From Pseudomonas lundensis (GTDB taxonomy: Bacteria > Pseudomonadota > Gammaproteobacteria > Pseudomonadales > Pseudomonadaceae): DNA of 64,000 nucleotides. Below are positions 26,598 through 38,054 of the stretch, one piece after another. The notes under the pieces were generated by a model. It worked only from the letters and a program-made list of their open reading frames with translations. It ran no database searches and was not told the origin of the DNA. Both the position numbers and the translations under genes were made by a program. Within the stretch, counting starts at the first letter, position 1. Every line of letters begins with the position of its first letter. The DNA is taken from positions 62,001-126,000 of the forward strand of contig NZ_JYKY01000004.1 in the NCBI RefSeq assembly GCF_001042985.1, written 5' to 3'.

Positions 26598-27443
26598 TCA
26601 GCTTTTCGTGGGTTTCGGGTTGTCGCTGCGAATTTGCGCATGGCTGATCAAGGCAAAGATGAAGCTGCCGCCAATGATGTTGCCCGCCAGTGTGGGGCCG
26701 GCAAAGATCAGCCAGAAGTCCTTCCATGGCAGCTCGCCTGCAAACACCAGATACGACACTTCCGCCGTGCCGACCACGATGTGGGTGAAATCGCCCAGCG
26801 CCATCAGGTAGGTGATGAGGATGATGATCCACATCTTGGCGCTTTCCATCGACGGGATCATCCACACCATGGTCGCGATCATCCAGCCGGAAATAATGCC
26901 CTTGGCGAACATCTGGCGCGTGTCGTTTTCCATGACCTTACGGCCGATTTCCAGAAAGGCGTTGTCGGTCCGGGTGTCGAAAATCGGCAAGTGCAGCATG
27001 ACGTAGGCCACCAGCAGGGTGCCGAGCAGGTTACCCACCAGCACCACTCCCCATAGCCTGAACAGGCGCCCGAAATTGCTCAACGTCGGTTTGCTCATGA
27101 TGGGCAGCACGGCGGTGAGGGTGTTTTCGGTAAACAGTTGCTGGCGAGCCAGAATCACGGCCAAAAAGCCTGCGCAGTAGCCGAAGCTGGCAATCACTTT
27201 GAAGGCTTCGCCGCTGGGCAGCCGCGAGTTGAGCAGCCCCATGGCCATGAGCGACAGGCCCATGGTCAGACCGGCAGCCAAGGCCGACCAGAACAGGGCC
27301 GCGACGCTGCGCTCCAATTCCTGATCGCCCTGCAAGCGGATGATTTCATGCAGCACCGCCGCACGCGGGGGCTGGTTTTTGGTGACGTCGTGCTCTTCTT
27401 CAGCCGACAGGTTGGGGGTTTTGCCGGTGTTTTGTGTGTCCAT
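26598..27443 (-). CDS. Formate/nitrite (FNT) family channel
   Basis: A 281-aa inner-membrane channel. After a hydrophilic N-terminus (about 35 aa) come six hydrophobic helices, with LFTENTLTAVLPIM near residue 105 and LAGNIIGGSFIFALISH near the C-terminus, both family features. It should move formate, nitrite or a similar small anion across the inner membrane. A stand-alone gene: no formate dehydrogenase or nitrite reductase gene is nearby, so the substrate is open. Confidence 0.87.
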   Translation of the reverse strand: MDTQNTGKTPNLSAEEEHDVTKNQPPRAAVLHEIIRLQGDQELERSVAALFWSALAAGLTMGLSLMAMGLLNSRLPSGEAFKVIASFGYCAGFLAVILARQQLFTENTLTAVLPIMSKPTLSNFGRLFRLWGVVLVGNLLGTLLVAYVMLHLPIFDTRTDNAFLEIGRKVMENDTRQMFAKGIISGWMIATMVWMIPSMESAKMWIIILITYLMALGDFTHIVVGTAEVSYLVFAGELPWKDFWLIFAGPTLAGNIIGGSFIFALISHAQIRSDNPKPTKS

Positions 27444-27578
27444 GAGGCTTCATGACCGTTAGCGTGTGTAAGCGTACGACACTGGCGGCATGAAGCTGTT
27501 CACTGTGCCGCTGTTTTGCAGGGGGCTCAGCGACGCTTGAGGTTGTCCCGTGCCCAGGCAGCGATGACAGGCGGTGGA

Positions 27579-27980
27579 TCAGGCCTGGTTTTCATCCTGG
27601 AACTGGTCTTTGACGTATTTGATCTCGGTACGGCCGTGAGGCGCGGGCAGGCCGTCTTCACCGAGGTTGACGAACACCATCTTGTCGACGGTGAGGATGC
27701 TCTTGCGCGTGATCTTGTTGCGCACTTCGCAGGTGAGGGTGATGGAGGTGCGGCCAAATTCGGTGGCGGTGATGCCCAACTCGATGATGTCGCCCTGACG
27801 GGAGGCGCTGACGAAGTTGATTTCAGAGATGTATTTGGTCACTACGCGCTGGTTGCCCAGTTGAACGATGGCGTAGATGGCGGCTTCTTCGTCGATCCAG
27901 CGCAGCAAGCTGCCGCCGAACAGGGTGCCATTGGGGTTGAGGTCTTCGGGTTTTACCCATTTTCGGGTGTGGAAATTCAT
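27579..27980 (-). CDS. Acyl-CoA thioesterase (hotdog fold)
   Basis: A 133-aa single-hotdog protein of the YciA/ACOT type. The motif NPNGTLFGGSLLRWIDEEAAIYA (split around residues 15-37) carries the catalytic Asp region, followed by ISEINFVSASRQGDIIEL. ATG at 27980 has AGGAG five bases upstream; the in-frame GTG two codons earlier is less suitable. The preferred acyl chain cannot be told. Confidence 0.88.
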   Translation of the reverse strand: MNFHTRKWVKPEDLNPNGTLFGGSLLRWIDEEAAIYAIVQLGNQRVVTKYISEINFVSASRQGDIIELGITATEFGRTSITLTCEVRNKITRKSILTVDKMVFVNLGEDGLPAPHGRTEIKYVKDQFQDENQA

Positions 27981-28094
27981 GTTCACTCCTGACCGTCTGC
28001 CGTTAGATGCCGCGCATGATGTCAGACCATGGCGCCCAGCTCTATTAAGCTTCGACTATGGTCTCGATTAAGCAAATGAAAAAGCCTTGGATAA

Positions 28095-29714
<1,620 letters not shown>

Positions 29715-29720
29715 TTAAAG

Positions 29721-29756
29721 AAAGGCGGCCAGGCATGCACTGACCGCCTTTTTTTT
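29721..29756 (+). terminator. Rho-independent terminator after ahcY
   Basis: AAAGGCGG (29721-29728) pairs with CCGCCTTT (29744-29751) and runs into eight T. The ahcY stop is seven bases upstream. Confidence 0.9.
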
Positions 29757-29817
29757 GTGTGTGAGTTCAGCGTCAGGGGTTGCTGTTGGCCCCCTGCGCG
29801 TACGCAAGGGTATTCCC

Positions 29818-30663
29818 ATGTCTCAAGACCGTCGTTTCAGCTTCGAGTTCTTCCCGACCAAGACCGATGCTGGACATGAAAAGCTGATGAACACGGCTCG
29901 CCATCTGGCGACCTTCAACCCGGATTTTTTCTCCTGCACTTACGGTGCCGGTGGCTCTACCCGTGACCGCACGATCAATACCGTGCTGCAACTGGAGAGC
30001 GAAGTACACGTGCCTGCGGCGCCGCACCTGTCGTGTGTGGGCGACAGCAAAAGCGATCTGCGCGGCCTGCTGGAGCAGTACAAGGCTGCGGGCATCAAAC
30101 GCATTGTTGCGCTGCGTGGCGACCTGCCTTCGGGCATGGGCATGGCCAGCGGTGAACTGCGTTACGCCAATGACCTGGTGAGCTTCATCCGTGAAGAGAC
30201 CGGCAGCCACTTTCACATTGAAGTCGCCGCTTACCCGGAGATGCACCCACAAGCGCGCAACTTCGAAGACGATATCAGCAACTTCGTGCGCAAAGCCCAC
30301 GCGGGCGCTGACAGCGCCATCACCCAGTACTTCTTCAACGCCGACAGCTACTTCCGGTTTGTTGAGCGCGTACAGGCCGCGGGCGTCACCCTGCCGATCG
30401 TGCCGGGCATCATGCCGATCACCAACTACAGCAAGCTGGCGCGTTTCTCTGACGCGTGTGGCGCTGAAATCCCGCGCTGGATTCGCAAGCAGCTCGAAGC
30501 CTATGGCGACGACGTGCAGAGCATCCAAGCGTTTGGTGAACAAGTGATCAGCGAGATGTGCGAACGCTTGCTGGACGGCGGCGCGCCGGGGCTGCACTTC
30601 TACACCTTGAACCAGTCTGAACCGAGCCTGGCGATCTGGAACAACCTGAAGTTGCCACGCTGA
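29818..30663 (+). CDS. metF: 5,10-Methylenetetrahydrofolate reductase
   Basis: FAD enzyme that makes methyl-THF for methionine regeneration. 281 aa, beginning MSQDRRFSFEFFPTKTDAG; the FEFFPTKT and FSCTYGAGGSTRDRT segments mark the folate/FAD pocket. AAGGG precedes the ATG. Together with ahcY it closes the activated-methyl cycle. A terminator separates the two, so metF is expressed by read-through or its own promoter. Confidence 0.97.
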   Translation: MSQDRRFSFEFFPTKTDAGHEKLMNTARHLATFNPDFFSCTYGAGGSTRDRTINTVLQLESEVHVPAAPHLSCVGDSKSDLRGLLEQYKAAGIKRIVALRGDLPSGMGMASGELRYANDLVSFIREETGSHFHIEVAAYPEMHPQARNFEDDISNFVRKAHAGADSAITQYFFNADSYFRFVERVQAAGVTLPIVPGIMPITNYSKLARFSDACGAEIPRWIRKQLEAYGDDVQSIQAFGEQVISEMCERLLDGGAPGLHFYTLNQSEPSLAIWNNLKLPR

Positions 30664-30672
30664 TTCACGCGC

Positions 30673-30715
30673 CTGTAACCGCCGCCGCACGTTGCACGGG
30701 CGCGAGCGGTTACAG
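30673..30715 (+). terminator. Inverted repeat after metF
   Basis: CTGTAACCGC (30673-30682) and GCGGTTACAG (30706-30715) are perfect 10-bp arms. No T run follows, so it is a candidate Rho-assisted terminator or transcript-stabilising stem. Confidence 0.5.
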
Positions 30716-30779
30716 ACCGGGTGCGCTCGGTGGGTACAAAACCGTTGAGCAGCATGAAATCGGCGCGTTGTGAATGCTC

Positions 30780-30996
30780 TGTTATACTCCGGGCTTTCCG
30801 CCAGGCTTACGCCCGGCCGCTCGTCCTTGTACAAGGCATTCAACCCCGCTACTGCGCAGCACTTGCCAGCGCGAGCGGTGCGAATGGACCTTCAGGACCG
30901 AAGCAGGACCGGACGGGATTGCGTCTCCTATAAACGCCATTCACGCCAGGCAAGACTATCCCTTTGGGCAAAGCCCTAACTAGAACAGGATTACTC
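30780..30996 (+). promoter_or_regulatory. Extended -10 promoter and long leader of rhlE
   Basis: TGTTATACT at 30780-30788 is an extended -10 element without a good -35. The leader would be about 200 bases. It contains a CCGGGC/GCCCGG stem (30789-30794 with 30811-30816) and the palindrome CCTTGTACAAGG (30825-30836). Long structured leaders are common in DEAD-box helicase genes and often give cold or feedback control; that is inference here. The rest of the gap after metF holds no gene. Confidence 0.5.
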
Positions 30997-32847
30997 ATGT
31001 CCTTTGCTTCCCTCGGTCTCTCCGAGGCTTTAGTCCGCGCCATTGAAGCAGCGGGCTATACCGAGCCTACTCCGGTGCAACAGCGGGCCATTCCCGCCGT
31101 GTTGCAAGGTCGCGACCTGATGGTTGCGGCTCAGACAGGTACTGGTAAAACCGGCGGCTTCGCTCTTCCGATTCTGGAAAAGCTGTTTCCCAATGGCCAC
31201 CCAGACAAATCCCAGCGTCACGGTCCACGCCAACCACGCGTACTGGTCCTGACGCCTACCCGCGAACTCGCCGCACAGGTCCACGAGAGCTTCAAGCTCT
31301 ACGCCCGTGACCTGAAGTTCGTCAGCGCCTGCATCTTCGGCGGCGTTGGCATGAACCCTCAGGTTCAAGCCATGGCCCGCGGTGTAGACGTGCTGGTCGC
31401 TTGCCCCGGGCGTTTGCTCGACCTGGCGGGCCAAGGCAGTGTCGACCTTTCCCACGTTGAAATCCTGGTACTCGATGAAGCCGACCGGATGCTCGACATG
31501 GGCTTCGTCCACGACGTGAAAAAAGTGCTCGCGCGTCTGCCGACCAAGCGTCAAAACCTGCTGTTTTCGGCGACGTTCTCCAAAGACATCACCGATCTGG
31601 CCGGCAAGCTGCTGCGCAACCCGGAGCGTATTGAAGTCACGCCGCCCAACACCACGGTCGAGCGTATCGAACAGCGCGTGTTCCGCCTGCCAGCCAGCCA
31701 CAAGCGCGCCCTGCTGGCGCACTTGATCACGGCCGGTGCGTGGGAGCAGGTGTTGGTCTTTACCCGCACCAAGCACGGCGCTAACCGTCTGGCTGAATAC
31801 CTGGACAAGCATGGCCTGAGCGCTGTCGCGATCCACGGCAACAAGAGCCAGAACGCGCGCACCAAAGCGCTGGCCGACTTCAAGGCAGGCACTGTGCGTA
31901 TTCTGGTTGCGACCGATATCGCGGCCCGTGGCCTGGACATCGATCAGTTGCCGCACGTGGTCAACTTCGAACTGCCCAACGTGGATGAAGACTACGTTCA
32001 CCGTATCGGCCGTACCGGCCGTGCCGGTCGTTCGGGCGAAGCGATCTCGATGGTTGCGCCGGACGAAGAAAAACTGCTGAAAAGCATCGAACGCATGACC
32101 AAGCAGAAAATCGCCGACGGCGACCTGATGGGCTTCGATGCCAGCACGATTGAAGCTGAAAAGCCTGAAGTGCGTGAGCGTCCGGATGTGCGTAACCCGC
32201 GCAACCCGCCGCGTGGCCCACGTGGCGACGGTCCTAATGGCGGCGGTGGCGGTCGTAAGGACAAAGGCAAAGACAAGGGTAAAGAAAAACCGGCCGCAGC
32301 CCGTGGCGAACGCCCGGCCCGTGAGCACAAACCACGCGAAGGCACACCGGCGCGTGAACCGCGTCAGCAAGCGGCCGCTGCCGTCCCGCGCCCGGACGCC
32401 AATCGTGCGCCGGACGAGTTCCGTGATGACGACGTGGACAACTTTGGTAACCGCGCTGATTACGTCAGCCCGTACCAGAACAAAAACAACCAGAGCCGTG
32501 GCCGTCGTCCGGGCGCTCCGGCGCAAGGCACCGGCGCGGCTCCGGCCGGTCGCACGGGCGGTCGTCAGAACGGTCCACGCACCGGCACAGGCGCCAGCAC
32601 CGGCACGCCGCCTGCCAAGCGCAGTGGCCCGCGCAACGGCGCTCCGCGTGACGGCCAGGCCCGTCGCGAGAACCGTCCAGCCCGGGATGATCGCCAGGAG
32701 CCAGCCGTTAAAGGCCCACGCGAGAATCAGCCGAAGATCATGCACAAAGAGTCGAAAAGCGATCGCTTCCCGACCCCTGAGCAGCTCGATCAACTGCCGA
32801 ACCGTCCTCGCGGTGAGAAGCCAGCCTTGCTGACCCGCAACCGCTGA
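30997..32847 (+). CDS. rhlE: DEAD-box RNA helicase RhlE (RhlE2-like, long C-terminal tail)
   Basis: ATP-dependent RNA helicase, 616 aa from ATG 30997 (CAGGA upstream; [12 protein letters not shown]). Motifs in order: Q motif [10 protein letters not shown] (20-29), AQTGTGKT (45-52), [12 protein letters not shown] at Asp160-Asp163, SAT, and [13 protein letters not shown]. From about residue 385 the protein is a disordered tail rich in Arg, Pro, Gly and Lys, as in P. aeruginosa RhlE2, where the tail binds RNA and RNase E. It likely acts in RNA turnover and cold growth. Confidence 0.94.
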   Translation: MSFASLGLSEALVRAIEAAGYTEPTPVQQRAIPAVLQGRDLMVAAQTGTGKTGGFALPILEKLFPNGHPDKSQRHGPRQPRVLVLTPTRELAAQVHESFKLYARDLKFVSACIFGGVGMNPQVQAMARGVDVLVACPGRLLDLAGQGSVDLSHVEILVLDEADRMLDMGFVHDVKKVLARLPTKRQNLLFSATFSKDITDLAGKLLRNPERIEVTPPNTTVERIEQRVFRLPASHKRALLAHLITAGAWEQVLVFTRTKHGANRLAEYLDKHGLSAVAIHGNKSQNARTKALADFKAGTVRILVATDIAARGLDIDQLPHVVNFELPNVDEDYVHRIGRTGRAGRSGEAISMVAPDEEKLLKSIERMTKQKIADGDLMGFDASTIEAEKPEVRERPDVRNPRNPPRGPRGDGPNGGGGGRKDKGKDKGKEKPAAARGERPAREHKPREGTPAREPRQQAAAAVPRPDANRAPDEFRDDDVDNFGNRADYVSPYQNKNNQSRGRRPGAPAQGTGAAPAGRTGGRQNGPRTGTGASTGTPPAKRSGPRNGAPRDGQARRENRPARDDRQEPAVKGPRENQPKIMHKESKSDRFPTPEQLDQLPNRPRGEKPALLTRNR

Positions 32848-32860
32848 GCGACTGACGCAT

Positions 32861-32898
32861 AAAAAACGCCCTCCATCGCAAGATCGGGGGCGTTTTTT
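32861..32898 (+). terminator. Rho-independent terminator after rhlE
   Basis: AACGCCC (32865-32871) pairs with GGGCGTT (32888-32894), flanked by an A run upstream and seven T downstream. Confidence 0.9.
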
Positions 32899-32972
32899 TG
32901 TGTCGCCAAATATGCCTTCGCCCCTCGCCGTTCGCTCATCAGACGCGGGCCAAGGGGGGAATCCCACGCACA

Positions 32973-33011
32973 AAAAAACGCCCTGGCTCTCGCAAGCCGG
33001 GGCGTTTTTTT
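32973..33011. terminator. Bidirectional terminator between rhlE and yceI
   Basis: AAAAAACGCCC with GGCT pairs with AGCC and GGGCGTTTTTT around a short CTCGCA loop. T runs on both strands let it stop yceI transcription from the right and rhlE read-through from the left. Its stem core repeats that of the preceding terminator. Confidence 0.9.
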
Positions 33012-33029
33012 AGCCGTGTGTACGCGCTA

Positions 33030-33608
33030 TTACTTGTTCTTTGTACCTTCCAGCGTGATGTCCAGGTCTAGGGTCTGAGACGTAGGGCCCGGGCCTTTGA
33101 TGCCGAAGTCGTTCAGGTTCAGGGTCGTGGTGGCGTTGAAGCCAGCACGTTCGCCGCCCCATGGATCTTTGCCTTCGCCGTTGAACGTTGCCTTGAATGT
33201 CACGGGCTTGGTCACGCCGTGCAGGGTCAGGTCACCGGTGACGTCAGCTGTTTTCTCGCCCGTGGGCACGACTTTGGTCGAGACGAACTTGGCTTCCGGG
33301 TACTTGCTCACGTCCAGGAAGTCTTTGCTGGCGATGTGCTTGTCACGTTCGGCGTGGTTCGAGAACAGGCTGGCGGTCTTCAGGGTCACGTCGATTTTGC
33401 TGTCAGCAGGCTTGGCAGCATCCCAGGAGAATGTGCCGCTCCAGTCTTTGAACGTACCGTGAATGAAGCTGTAGCCCAGGTGGCTGATTTTCCAGTCGAT
33501 AAAGGCGTGCTGACCTTCTTTGTCGATGGTGTAGTCAGCAGCCATGGCCTGGCCGGCGGACAACAGTGCAGTACCCAGTGCCAAAGCGGCGAGAGTCTTT
33601 TTCAACAT
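33030..33608 (-). CDS. yceI: Periplasmic YceI-family lipid-binding protein
   Basis: 192-aa secreted beta-barrel protein. Signal peptide [23 protein letters not shown] cleaved before ADYTIDKEG; the YceI domain fills the rest and ends [14 protein letters not shown]. The start at 33608 gives a clean signal peptide and has AAGGA upstream. An in-frame ATG at 33641, overlapping the cytochrome stop, would add 11 residues. YceI proteins bind isoprenoid or quinone-like lipids; in P. aeruginosa the counterpart is PasP. Pairing with a b561 cytochrome is common. Confidence 0.92.
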   Translation of the reverse strand: MLKKTLAALALGTALLSAGQAMAADYTIDKEGQHAFIDWKISHLGYSFIHGTFKDWSGTFSWDAAKPADSKIDVTLKTASLFSNHAERDKHIASKDFLDVSKYPEAKFVSTKVVPTGEKTADVTGDLTLHGVTKPVTFKATFNGEGKDPWGGERAGFNATTTLNLNDFGIKGPGPTSQTLDLDITLEGTKNK

Positions 33609-33640
33609 GCGTTCTATTCCTTTTGAGTTGAGGTTGAACA

Positions 33641-34192
33641 TCAGGCTTTGCGTCCCAGCATACGAGTCAGGGTCGCATCACGATCGATAAAGTGGTGCTT
33701 GAGAGCGACTAGACCATGCAAACCGGCAAAGATCACCACGGCCCACGCCAGGTACAAATGCACGACACCGGCCACATCCGCCTGGTCAGGCAGGTTTGAA
33801 ATCAGTGCGGGTACTTCAAACAGCCCGAATACCGGGATGCCAACGCCTTCGGCGGTGGAAATCAGGTAACCGGCGATCATTACCGCAAACAAACTTAGAT
33901 ACAAAAAACCATGGCCGAGCTTGGCGCCAATGCGCGTGGCACGGCTGTAGCTGGCCAATGCAGGCGGTGCCGGACTGATCCAGCGCCACACCACGCGAAT
34001 GACCATCAGGGCCAGTAGCGTCAAACCGATGCTTTTGTGCAGGTCCGGGGCTTCCTTGCGCCAAGGGCTGTAATAGTCGAGACCGACCATCCACAAGCCC
34101 AGGGCAAACAGGCCGAACACGGCCAGGGCAATAAACCAATGCAAGAAAATACTGACCGCACCGTAGCGAGAAGAAGAGTTGCGTAGCTGCAT
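33641..34192 (-). CDS. Cytochrome b561 family membrane protein
   Basis: 183-aa di-haem b-type cytochrome with four helices. It begins [19 protein letters not shown], with candidate haem-ligand His in [29 protein letters not shown] and [10 protein letters not shown]...[17 protein letters not shown] 34192 lies eight bases after AGGA. It probably passes electrons between quinol and a periplasmic partner, and is cotranscribed with yceI (33 bp apart). Confidence 0.9.
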   Translation of the reverse strand: MQLRNSSSRYGAVSIFLHWFIALAVFGLFALGLWMVGLDYYSPWRKEAPDLHKSIGLTLLALMVIRVVWRWISPAPPALASYSRATRIGAKLGHGFLYLSLFAVMIAGYLISTAEGVGIPVFGLFEVPALISNLPDQADVAGVVHLYLAWAVVIFAGLHGLVALKHHFIDRDATLTRMLGRKA

Positions 34193-34480
34193 TGCCAACA
34201 TCCTGTAGGAACTTGGGCCTAAGACTAATCGTTTACCTATCGAATGAAAGCGCATTTTTTTGCTGGAAGGTATCGATAAATACGATCTGTAGCCTGGGAG
34301 GAAGGTATTAAGAAAACATTAACGATGATTCATGACTCCCCGGCGACGGCGGTCGTCAGCACACCATAGAAGCGATACGCATTGTTGCAAATGCAATGAC
34401 TTGTTACGAACTCGCGCATTGCATAGGCTTGCGCGATTGTTTGCCCGCACACGCCGGGAGCCAGCGCCAGGAGAGTGGAA
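34193..34480. other. Divergent intergenic region, cytochrome b561 / bioA
   Basis: 288 bp with no gene seen. It must hold the promoters of the yceI-b561 unit and of bioA. No convincing operator was recognised. Confidence 0.4.
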
Positions 34481-35887
34481 ATGGGCCTGAATAATCAGTG
34501 GATGCAGCGCGATTTAGCCGTTTTATGGCACCCCTGCACCCAAATGAAAGATCACGAGCAATTGCCGCTTATCCCGATCAAGCGCGGTGAGGGCGTGTGG
34601 CTCGAAGACTTTGAAGGCAAACGCTACCTCGATGCCGTGAGTTCGTGGTGGGTCAACGTGTTCGGGCATGCCAACCCGCGCATCAATCAGCGCATCAAGG
34701 ATCAGGTCGATCAGCTGGAGCACGTGATTCTGGCCGGGTTCAGCCATCAGCCGGTGATCGAGCTGTCGGAGCGTCTGGTGAAGATGACGCCAGACGGCCT
34801 GACCCGCTGCTTTTATGCCGACAACGGTTCGTCCTGCATAGAAGTGGCGCTGAAAATGAGCTTTCACTACTGGCTCAACCGTGGTCAGCCGAACAAAAAG
34901 CGCTTCGTGACCCTGACCAACAGCTATCACGGCGAGACCATGGCAGCGATGTCGGTGGGCGATGTGCCGCTGTTCACTGAAACCTACAAGGCGCTGCTGC
35001 TCGACACGATCAAAGTGCCCAGCCCCGATTGCTACCTGCGCCCGGACGGCATGAGCTGGGAAGAACACTCGCGCGTGATGTTCATGGCCATGGAGCAGAC
35101 CCTGGCCGAGCACCACGCCACTGTGGCCGCCGTGATTGTCGAGCCGCTGATTCAGGGGGCGGGGGGCATGCGCATGTACCACCCGGTGTACCTTAAATTG
35201 TTGCGCGAAGCCTGTGACCGTTATGGCGTGCACTTGATTCACGACGAAATCGCGGTGGGCTTCGGTCGCACCGGGACGATGTTCGCGTGTGAGCAGGCCG
35301 GTATCACCCCGGACTTCCTGTGCCTGTCCAAGGCATTGACCGGCGGTTACTTGCCACTGGCGGCCTGTGTGACCACCGACGAGGTTTACAGCGCCTTCTA
35401 CGACGACTACCCGACCCTGCGCGCCTTCCTCCATTCCCACAGCTACACCGGCAACCCGCTGGCGTGTGCGGCCGCCTTGGCCACGCTGGACATCTTCGAG
35501 CAAGACGATGTGATCGAGCGCAACAAGGCCCTCGCGCAGCGCATGGCCAGCTCGACGGCGCATTTGGCGGATCACCCGCATGTGTCGGAAGTGCGTCAGA
35601 CCGGCATGGTTCTGGCGATTGAAATGGTCGAGGACAAGGCCAGTAAAACGGCGTACCCGTGGCAGGAACGCCGAGGGCTCAAAGTGTTCCAGCATGCGCT
35701 GGAACGTGGTGCGTTGTTGCGTCCGCTGGGCAGCGTGGTGTATTTCTTGCCGCCTTACGTAATCACCCCGGAGCAAATCGACTTTCTGGCCGACGTGGCC
35801 AGCGAAGGCATCGACATCGCGACCCGCAGCGACATCAGCGTGGCCGTACCGGCGAACTTTCACCCGGATTTCCGCGACCCGGGCTAG
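34481..35887 (+). CDS. bioA: Adenosylmethionine-8-amino-7-oxononanoate aminotransferase
   Basis: PLP enzyme of biotin synthesis that uses S-adenosylmethionine as amino donor. 468 aa from ATG 34481 (AGGAG upstream). Visible: YADNGSSCIEVALKMSFHYW, NSYHGETMAAMSVGD, LIHDEIAVGFGRTGTMFACE, and the PLP lysine Lys284 in CLSKALTGGYLPLA. Not next to other bio genes; followed by rsmE, as in other pseudomonads. Confidence 0.96.
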   Translation: MGLNNQWMQRDLAVLWHPCTQMKDHEQLPLIPIKRGEGVWLEDFEGKRYLDAVSSWWVNVFGHANPRINQRIKDQVDQLEHVILAGFSHQPVIELSERLVKMTPDGLTRCFYADNGSSCIEVALKMSFHYWLNRGQPNKKRFVTLTNSYHGETMAAMSVGDVPLFTETYKALLLDTIKVPSPDCYLRPDGMSWEEHSRVMFMAMEQTLAEHHATVAAVIVEPLIQGAGGMRMYHPVYLKLLREACDRYGVHLIHDEIAVGFGRTGTMFACEQAGITPDFLCLSKALTGGYLPLAACVTTDEVYSAFYDDYPTLRAFLHSHSYTGNPLACAAALATLDIFEQDDVIERNKALAQRMASSTAHLADHPHVSEVRQTGMVLAIEMVEDKASKTAYPWQERRGLKVFQHALERGALLRPLGSVVYFLPPYVITPEQIDFLADVASEGIDIATRSDISVAVPANFHPDFRDPG

Positions 35888-35942
35888 GGACTGTTCCCGT
35901 GTCACCGCGACGCGGCTTGCAATGAAACGGGGAACAGACCCT
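35887..35942. repeat. Inverted repeat after bioA sharing a motif with the yggU-metX gap
   Basis: GGACTGTTCCCGT (35888-35900) is nearly complementary to ACGGGGAACAGACC (35927-35940), making a long stem after bioA. The arm GGGAACAGACCCT (35930-35942) also occurs at 739-751, across the end of yggU. Function unknown; terminator or dispersed repeat. Confidence 0.5.
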
Positions 35943-36006
35943 CGGGTTATTTTCTTCAGATGCGCGCACGTTCGCGCCTGAAGCGCACATTTTTCAGAGA
36001 AAACAC

Positions 36007-36726
36007 ATGAGATTGTCCCGCTTCTTCATCGATGCGCCGTTGAGCCTCGGTGAGCATGAATTGCCTGAGGCTCAGGCGCATTACATAGGCCGCGTGCTGC
36101 GCATGGCCGAGGGCGATGCCCTGCAAGTGTTCGACGGCTCGGGTCACGAGTTCCTTGGGCGCTTGCTGGAAGTTGGCAAAAAACGCGTGCGCGTGCTGCT
36201 GGAAGAAACCTTCGCCGGGCAAGTCGAGTCGCCGCTGGCGATCCATCTTGGCCAGGGGTTGTCCCGTGGCGAGCGCATGGACTGGGCCATTCAGAAAGCC
36301 ACCGAGCTTGGGGTCAACGAAATCACGCCGATCATGAGCGAGCGCTGCGAAGTGCGGCTCAAGGACGAACGCGCCGACAAACGCCTGGCCCACTGGCGTC
36401 AGGTGGCGATCAGTGCATGTGAGCAATGCGGGCGTTCACGGGTGCCGGTGATTCATCCGCCGATGCTGCTCACTGACTGGATCAACAGCACGCAAGCCGA
36501 TCTCAAGCTGGTGCTGCATCCGGTCTCCGCGCCGCTGGCCAGCCATGCCAAACCGTCACGCCTGGCGTTCCTGATCGGGCCGGAAGGCGGCTTGACCGAC
36601 CCTGAAGTCGACCAGGCCCAGGCGGCGGGCTATCAACCGGCGCGCCTCGGCCCACGGGTGTTGCGTACCGAAACCGCCCCGGTGGTCGCGCTGGCCGTGG
36701 CTCAGCAGCTGTGGGGCGACTTCTGA
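36007..36726 (+). CDS. rsmE: 16S rRNA (uracil-1498-N3)-methyltransferase RsmE
   Basis: 239-aa SPOUT-class methyltransferase. N-terminal PUA-like domain (MRLSRFFIDAPLSLGE; HYIGRVLRMAEGD), then the trefoil-knot SAM site with FLIGPEGGLTDPEV and LGPRVLRTETA. It modifies the decoding region of 16S rRNA. Downstream of bioA by 119 bp, same strand. Confidence 0.95.
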   Translation: MRLSRFFIDAPLSLGEHELPEAQAHYIGRVLRMAEGDALQVFDGSGHEFLGRLLEVGKKRVRVLLEETFAGQVESPLAIHLGQGLSRGERMDWAIQKATELGVNEITPIMSERCEVRLKDERADKRLAHWRQVAISACEQCGRSRVPVIHPPMLLTDWINSTQADLKLVLHPVSAPLASHAKPSRLAFLIGPEGGLTDPEVDQAQAAGYQPARLGPRVLRTETAPVVALAVAQQLWGDF

Positions 36727-36744
36727 CACGCAGGCGTCAAGTGT

Positions 36745-37131
36745 TTACATCGACACGAAGAAAAAGCTGACGATCAGCCCCATGCCGATGAACCACACCA
36801 GCGAACGCAGCAGTGCCCAGTCCGCCAGGTAGCAAATGATGTACAGCAAGCGGCTGGTGATAAACAGCACGGCCAGTACATCAATCGTGACGGGCTGGGC
36901 GTTGCCGACGATGTCGGCAATGATCACGGCGGCGGCAAACGCCGGGGTGACTTCGAAGCTGTTGAGTTGGGCGCTGTGGGCGCGTTTGGCGAACCCGTCG
37001 AGGGTGTCGAGAAACGCGCGCGGGTCATGGTTTTGTCGAGGCCCGAACTTGCCGCCGCTGAACTTGGCCACCGCGGTACACACGTACGGCAGACACAAGG
37101 CAATCAGTACACACCAGAAGGCAACCGTCAT
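36745..37131 (-). CDS. MAPEG-family membrane protein
   Basis: 128-aa protein with four hydrophobic helices. Family features: LPYVCTAVAKFSGGKF near residue 14, FGPRQNHDPRAFLDTLDGFAKRAHSAQLNSFE split across residues 30-60, and ADIVGNAQPV. Eukaryotic MAPEG members conjugate glutathione; bacterial ones like this are uncharacterised. 13 bp downstream of the EamA gene's stop side on the same strand, so probably cotranscribed. Confidence 0.87.
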   Translation of the reverse strand: MTVAFWCVLIALCLPYVCTAVAKFSGGKFGPRQNHDPRAFLDTLDGFAKRAHSAQLNSFEVTPAFAAAVIIADIVGNAQPVTIDVLAVLFITSRLLYIICYLADWALLRSLVWFIGMGLIVSFFFVSM

Positions 37132-37144
37132 TGGAATTTCCTTT

Positions 37145-37978
37145 TTAGAGTTTCATCACGAGCATGCCGATCAGCACCAGCCCACAGGCTAAGAGTCTGG
37201 GCCCGCCAAAAGGTTCTTTGAGGTAGCGCATGCCGAACAGCACCACCAAAATCACGCTGACCTCGCGCAAGGCCGCGGCTTCGGCAATCGAGCCCAGTTG
37301 CATCGCCCACAGCACCAGCGCATAGCTGACCAGCACGCACACCCCCACCGCCAACCCCAACCGCCATTGCGTGCGCCAGAACAGCGTGAACGCGGCACGT
37401 TTGCGGGTGATTGCCAGCAGCGGGAACGGCCACGCGCTGATGAGCGTCAGCCACACCAGATAATCCAGCGGGTGCGACCAGCGCTGTAGCGCCTGACCAT
37501 CAAGAAAGGTATAGCAGCCAATGCACAGGCCGATGAGTGCGACCACCGGCAGCATTGACCAGGGCAGACGATCACCGCCGCCGCCCTGCCACAGCAGGCA
37601 CGCCATGCCGCACGGAATCAGGAGGATGCCGATGATTTGCTGACCGCTCAGTGCTTCTGCGGCAAAAGTCAGGGTCAGCGCCAGCACCACCAAGGGCGAA
37701 AGGCCGCGCATCAGCGGGTACACCAGCCCCAGATCCCCCACCCGGTAGGCGCGGATCAGCAGCACGCGGTACAGCAACTCGAAGAGTGCGGACGCCAGAA
37801 TCCACGGCCAGATAGCCAGCGGCGGGAACGACACAAACCCCACTAGCACGGCGACAACCAGCAGTGCCACGGTGTCCATGCAGGCGATGACCAGCAGGCG
37901 CTCGCCGCTGAATTTGATCAGGGTATTCCAGACCGCATGCAACACGGTCGCGATCAACACCAATAAAGTGGCCAGCAC
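37145..37978 (-). CDS. EamA/DMT-family transporter
   Basis: 277-aa ten-helix inner-membrane permease with two EamA repeats (about residues 3-125 and 135-277). GTG at 37978 is chosen as start because AAGGAG lies six bases upstream; an ATG 15 codons earlier lacks a ribosome site. Substrate unknown. It is the last core-type gene before the secretion locus, 76 bp from the spcU stop. Confidence 0.87.
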   Translation of the reverse strand: MLATLLVLIATVLHAVWNTLIKFSGERLLVIACMDTVALLVVAVLVGFVSFPPLAIWPWILASALFELLYRVLLIRAYRVGDLGLVYPLMRGLSPLVVLALTLTFAAEALSGQQIIGILLIPCGMACLLWQGGGGDRLPWSMLPVVALIGLCIGCYTFLDGQALQRWSHPLDYLVWLTLISAWPFPLLAITRKRAAFTLFWRTQWRLGLAVGVCVLVSYALVLWAMQLGSIAEAAALREVSVILVVLFGMRYLKEPFGGPRLLACGLVLIGMLVMKL

Positions 37979-38054
37979 CCCGTGCTCCTTAATGCGATGG
38001 GACGACGGCTGTTTATACGTCAAACAGCCGTCTGCGCGGGCACCGTGTGTGGGG

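Noticed and set aside
31030..32973. 647-codon open frame on the minus strand opposite rhlE
   Set aside because: Shadow of a real gene: rhlE motifs are complete on the plus strand, and the antisense product is low-complexity and resembles no family.
34523..35905. 460-codon minus-strand frame opposite bioA
   Set aside because: Antisense of a clear aminotransferase.
38024..38054. Attachment site or tRNA scar at the left edge of the secretion locus
   Set aside because: Looked for a tRNA end, direct repeat or integrase near the junction; none seen.
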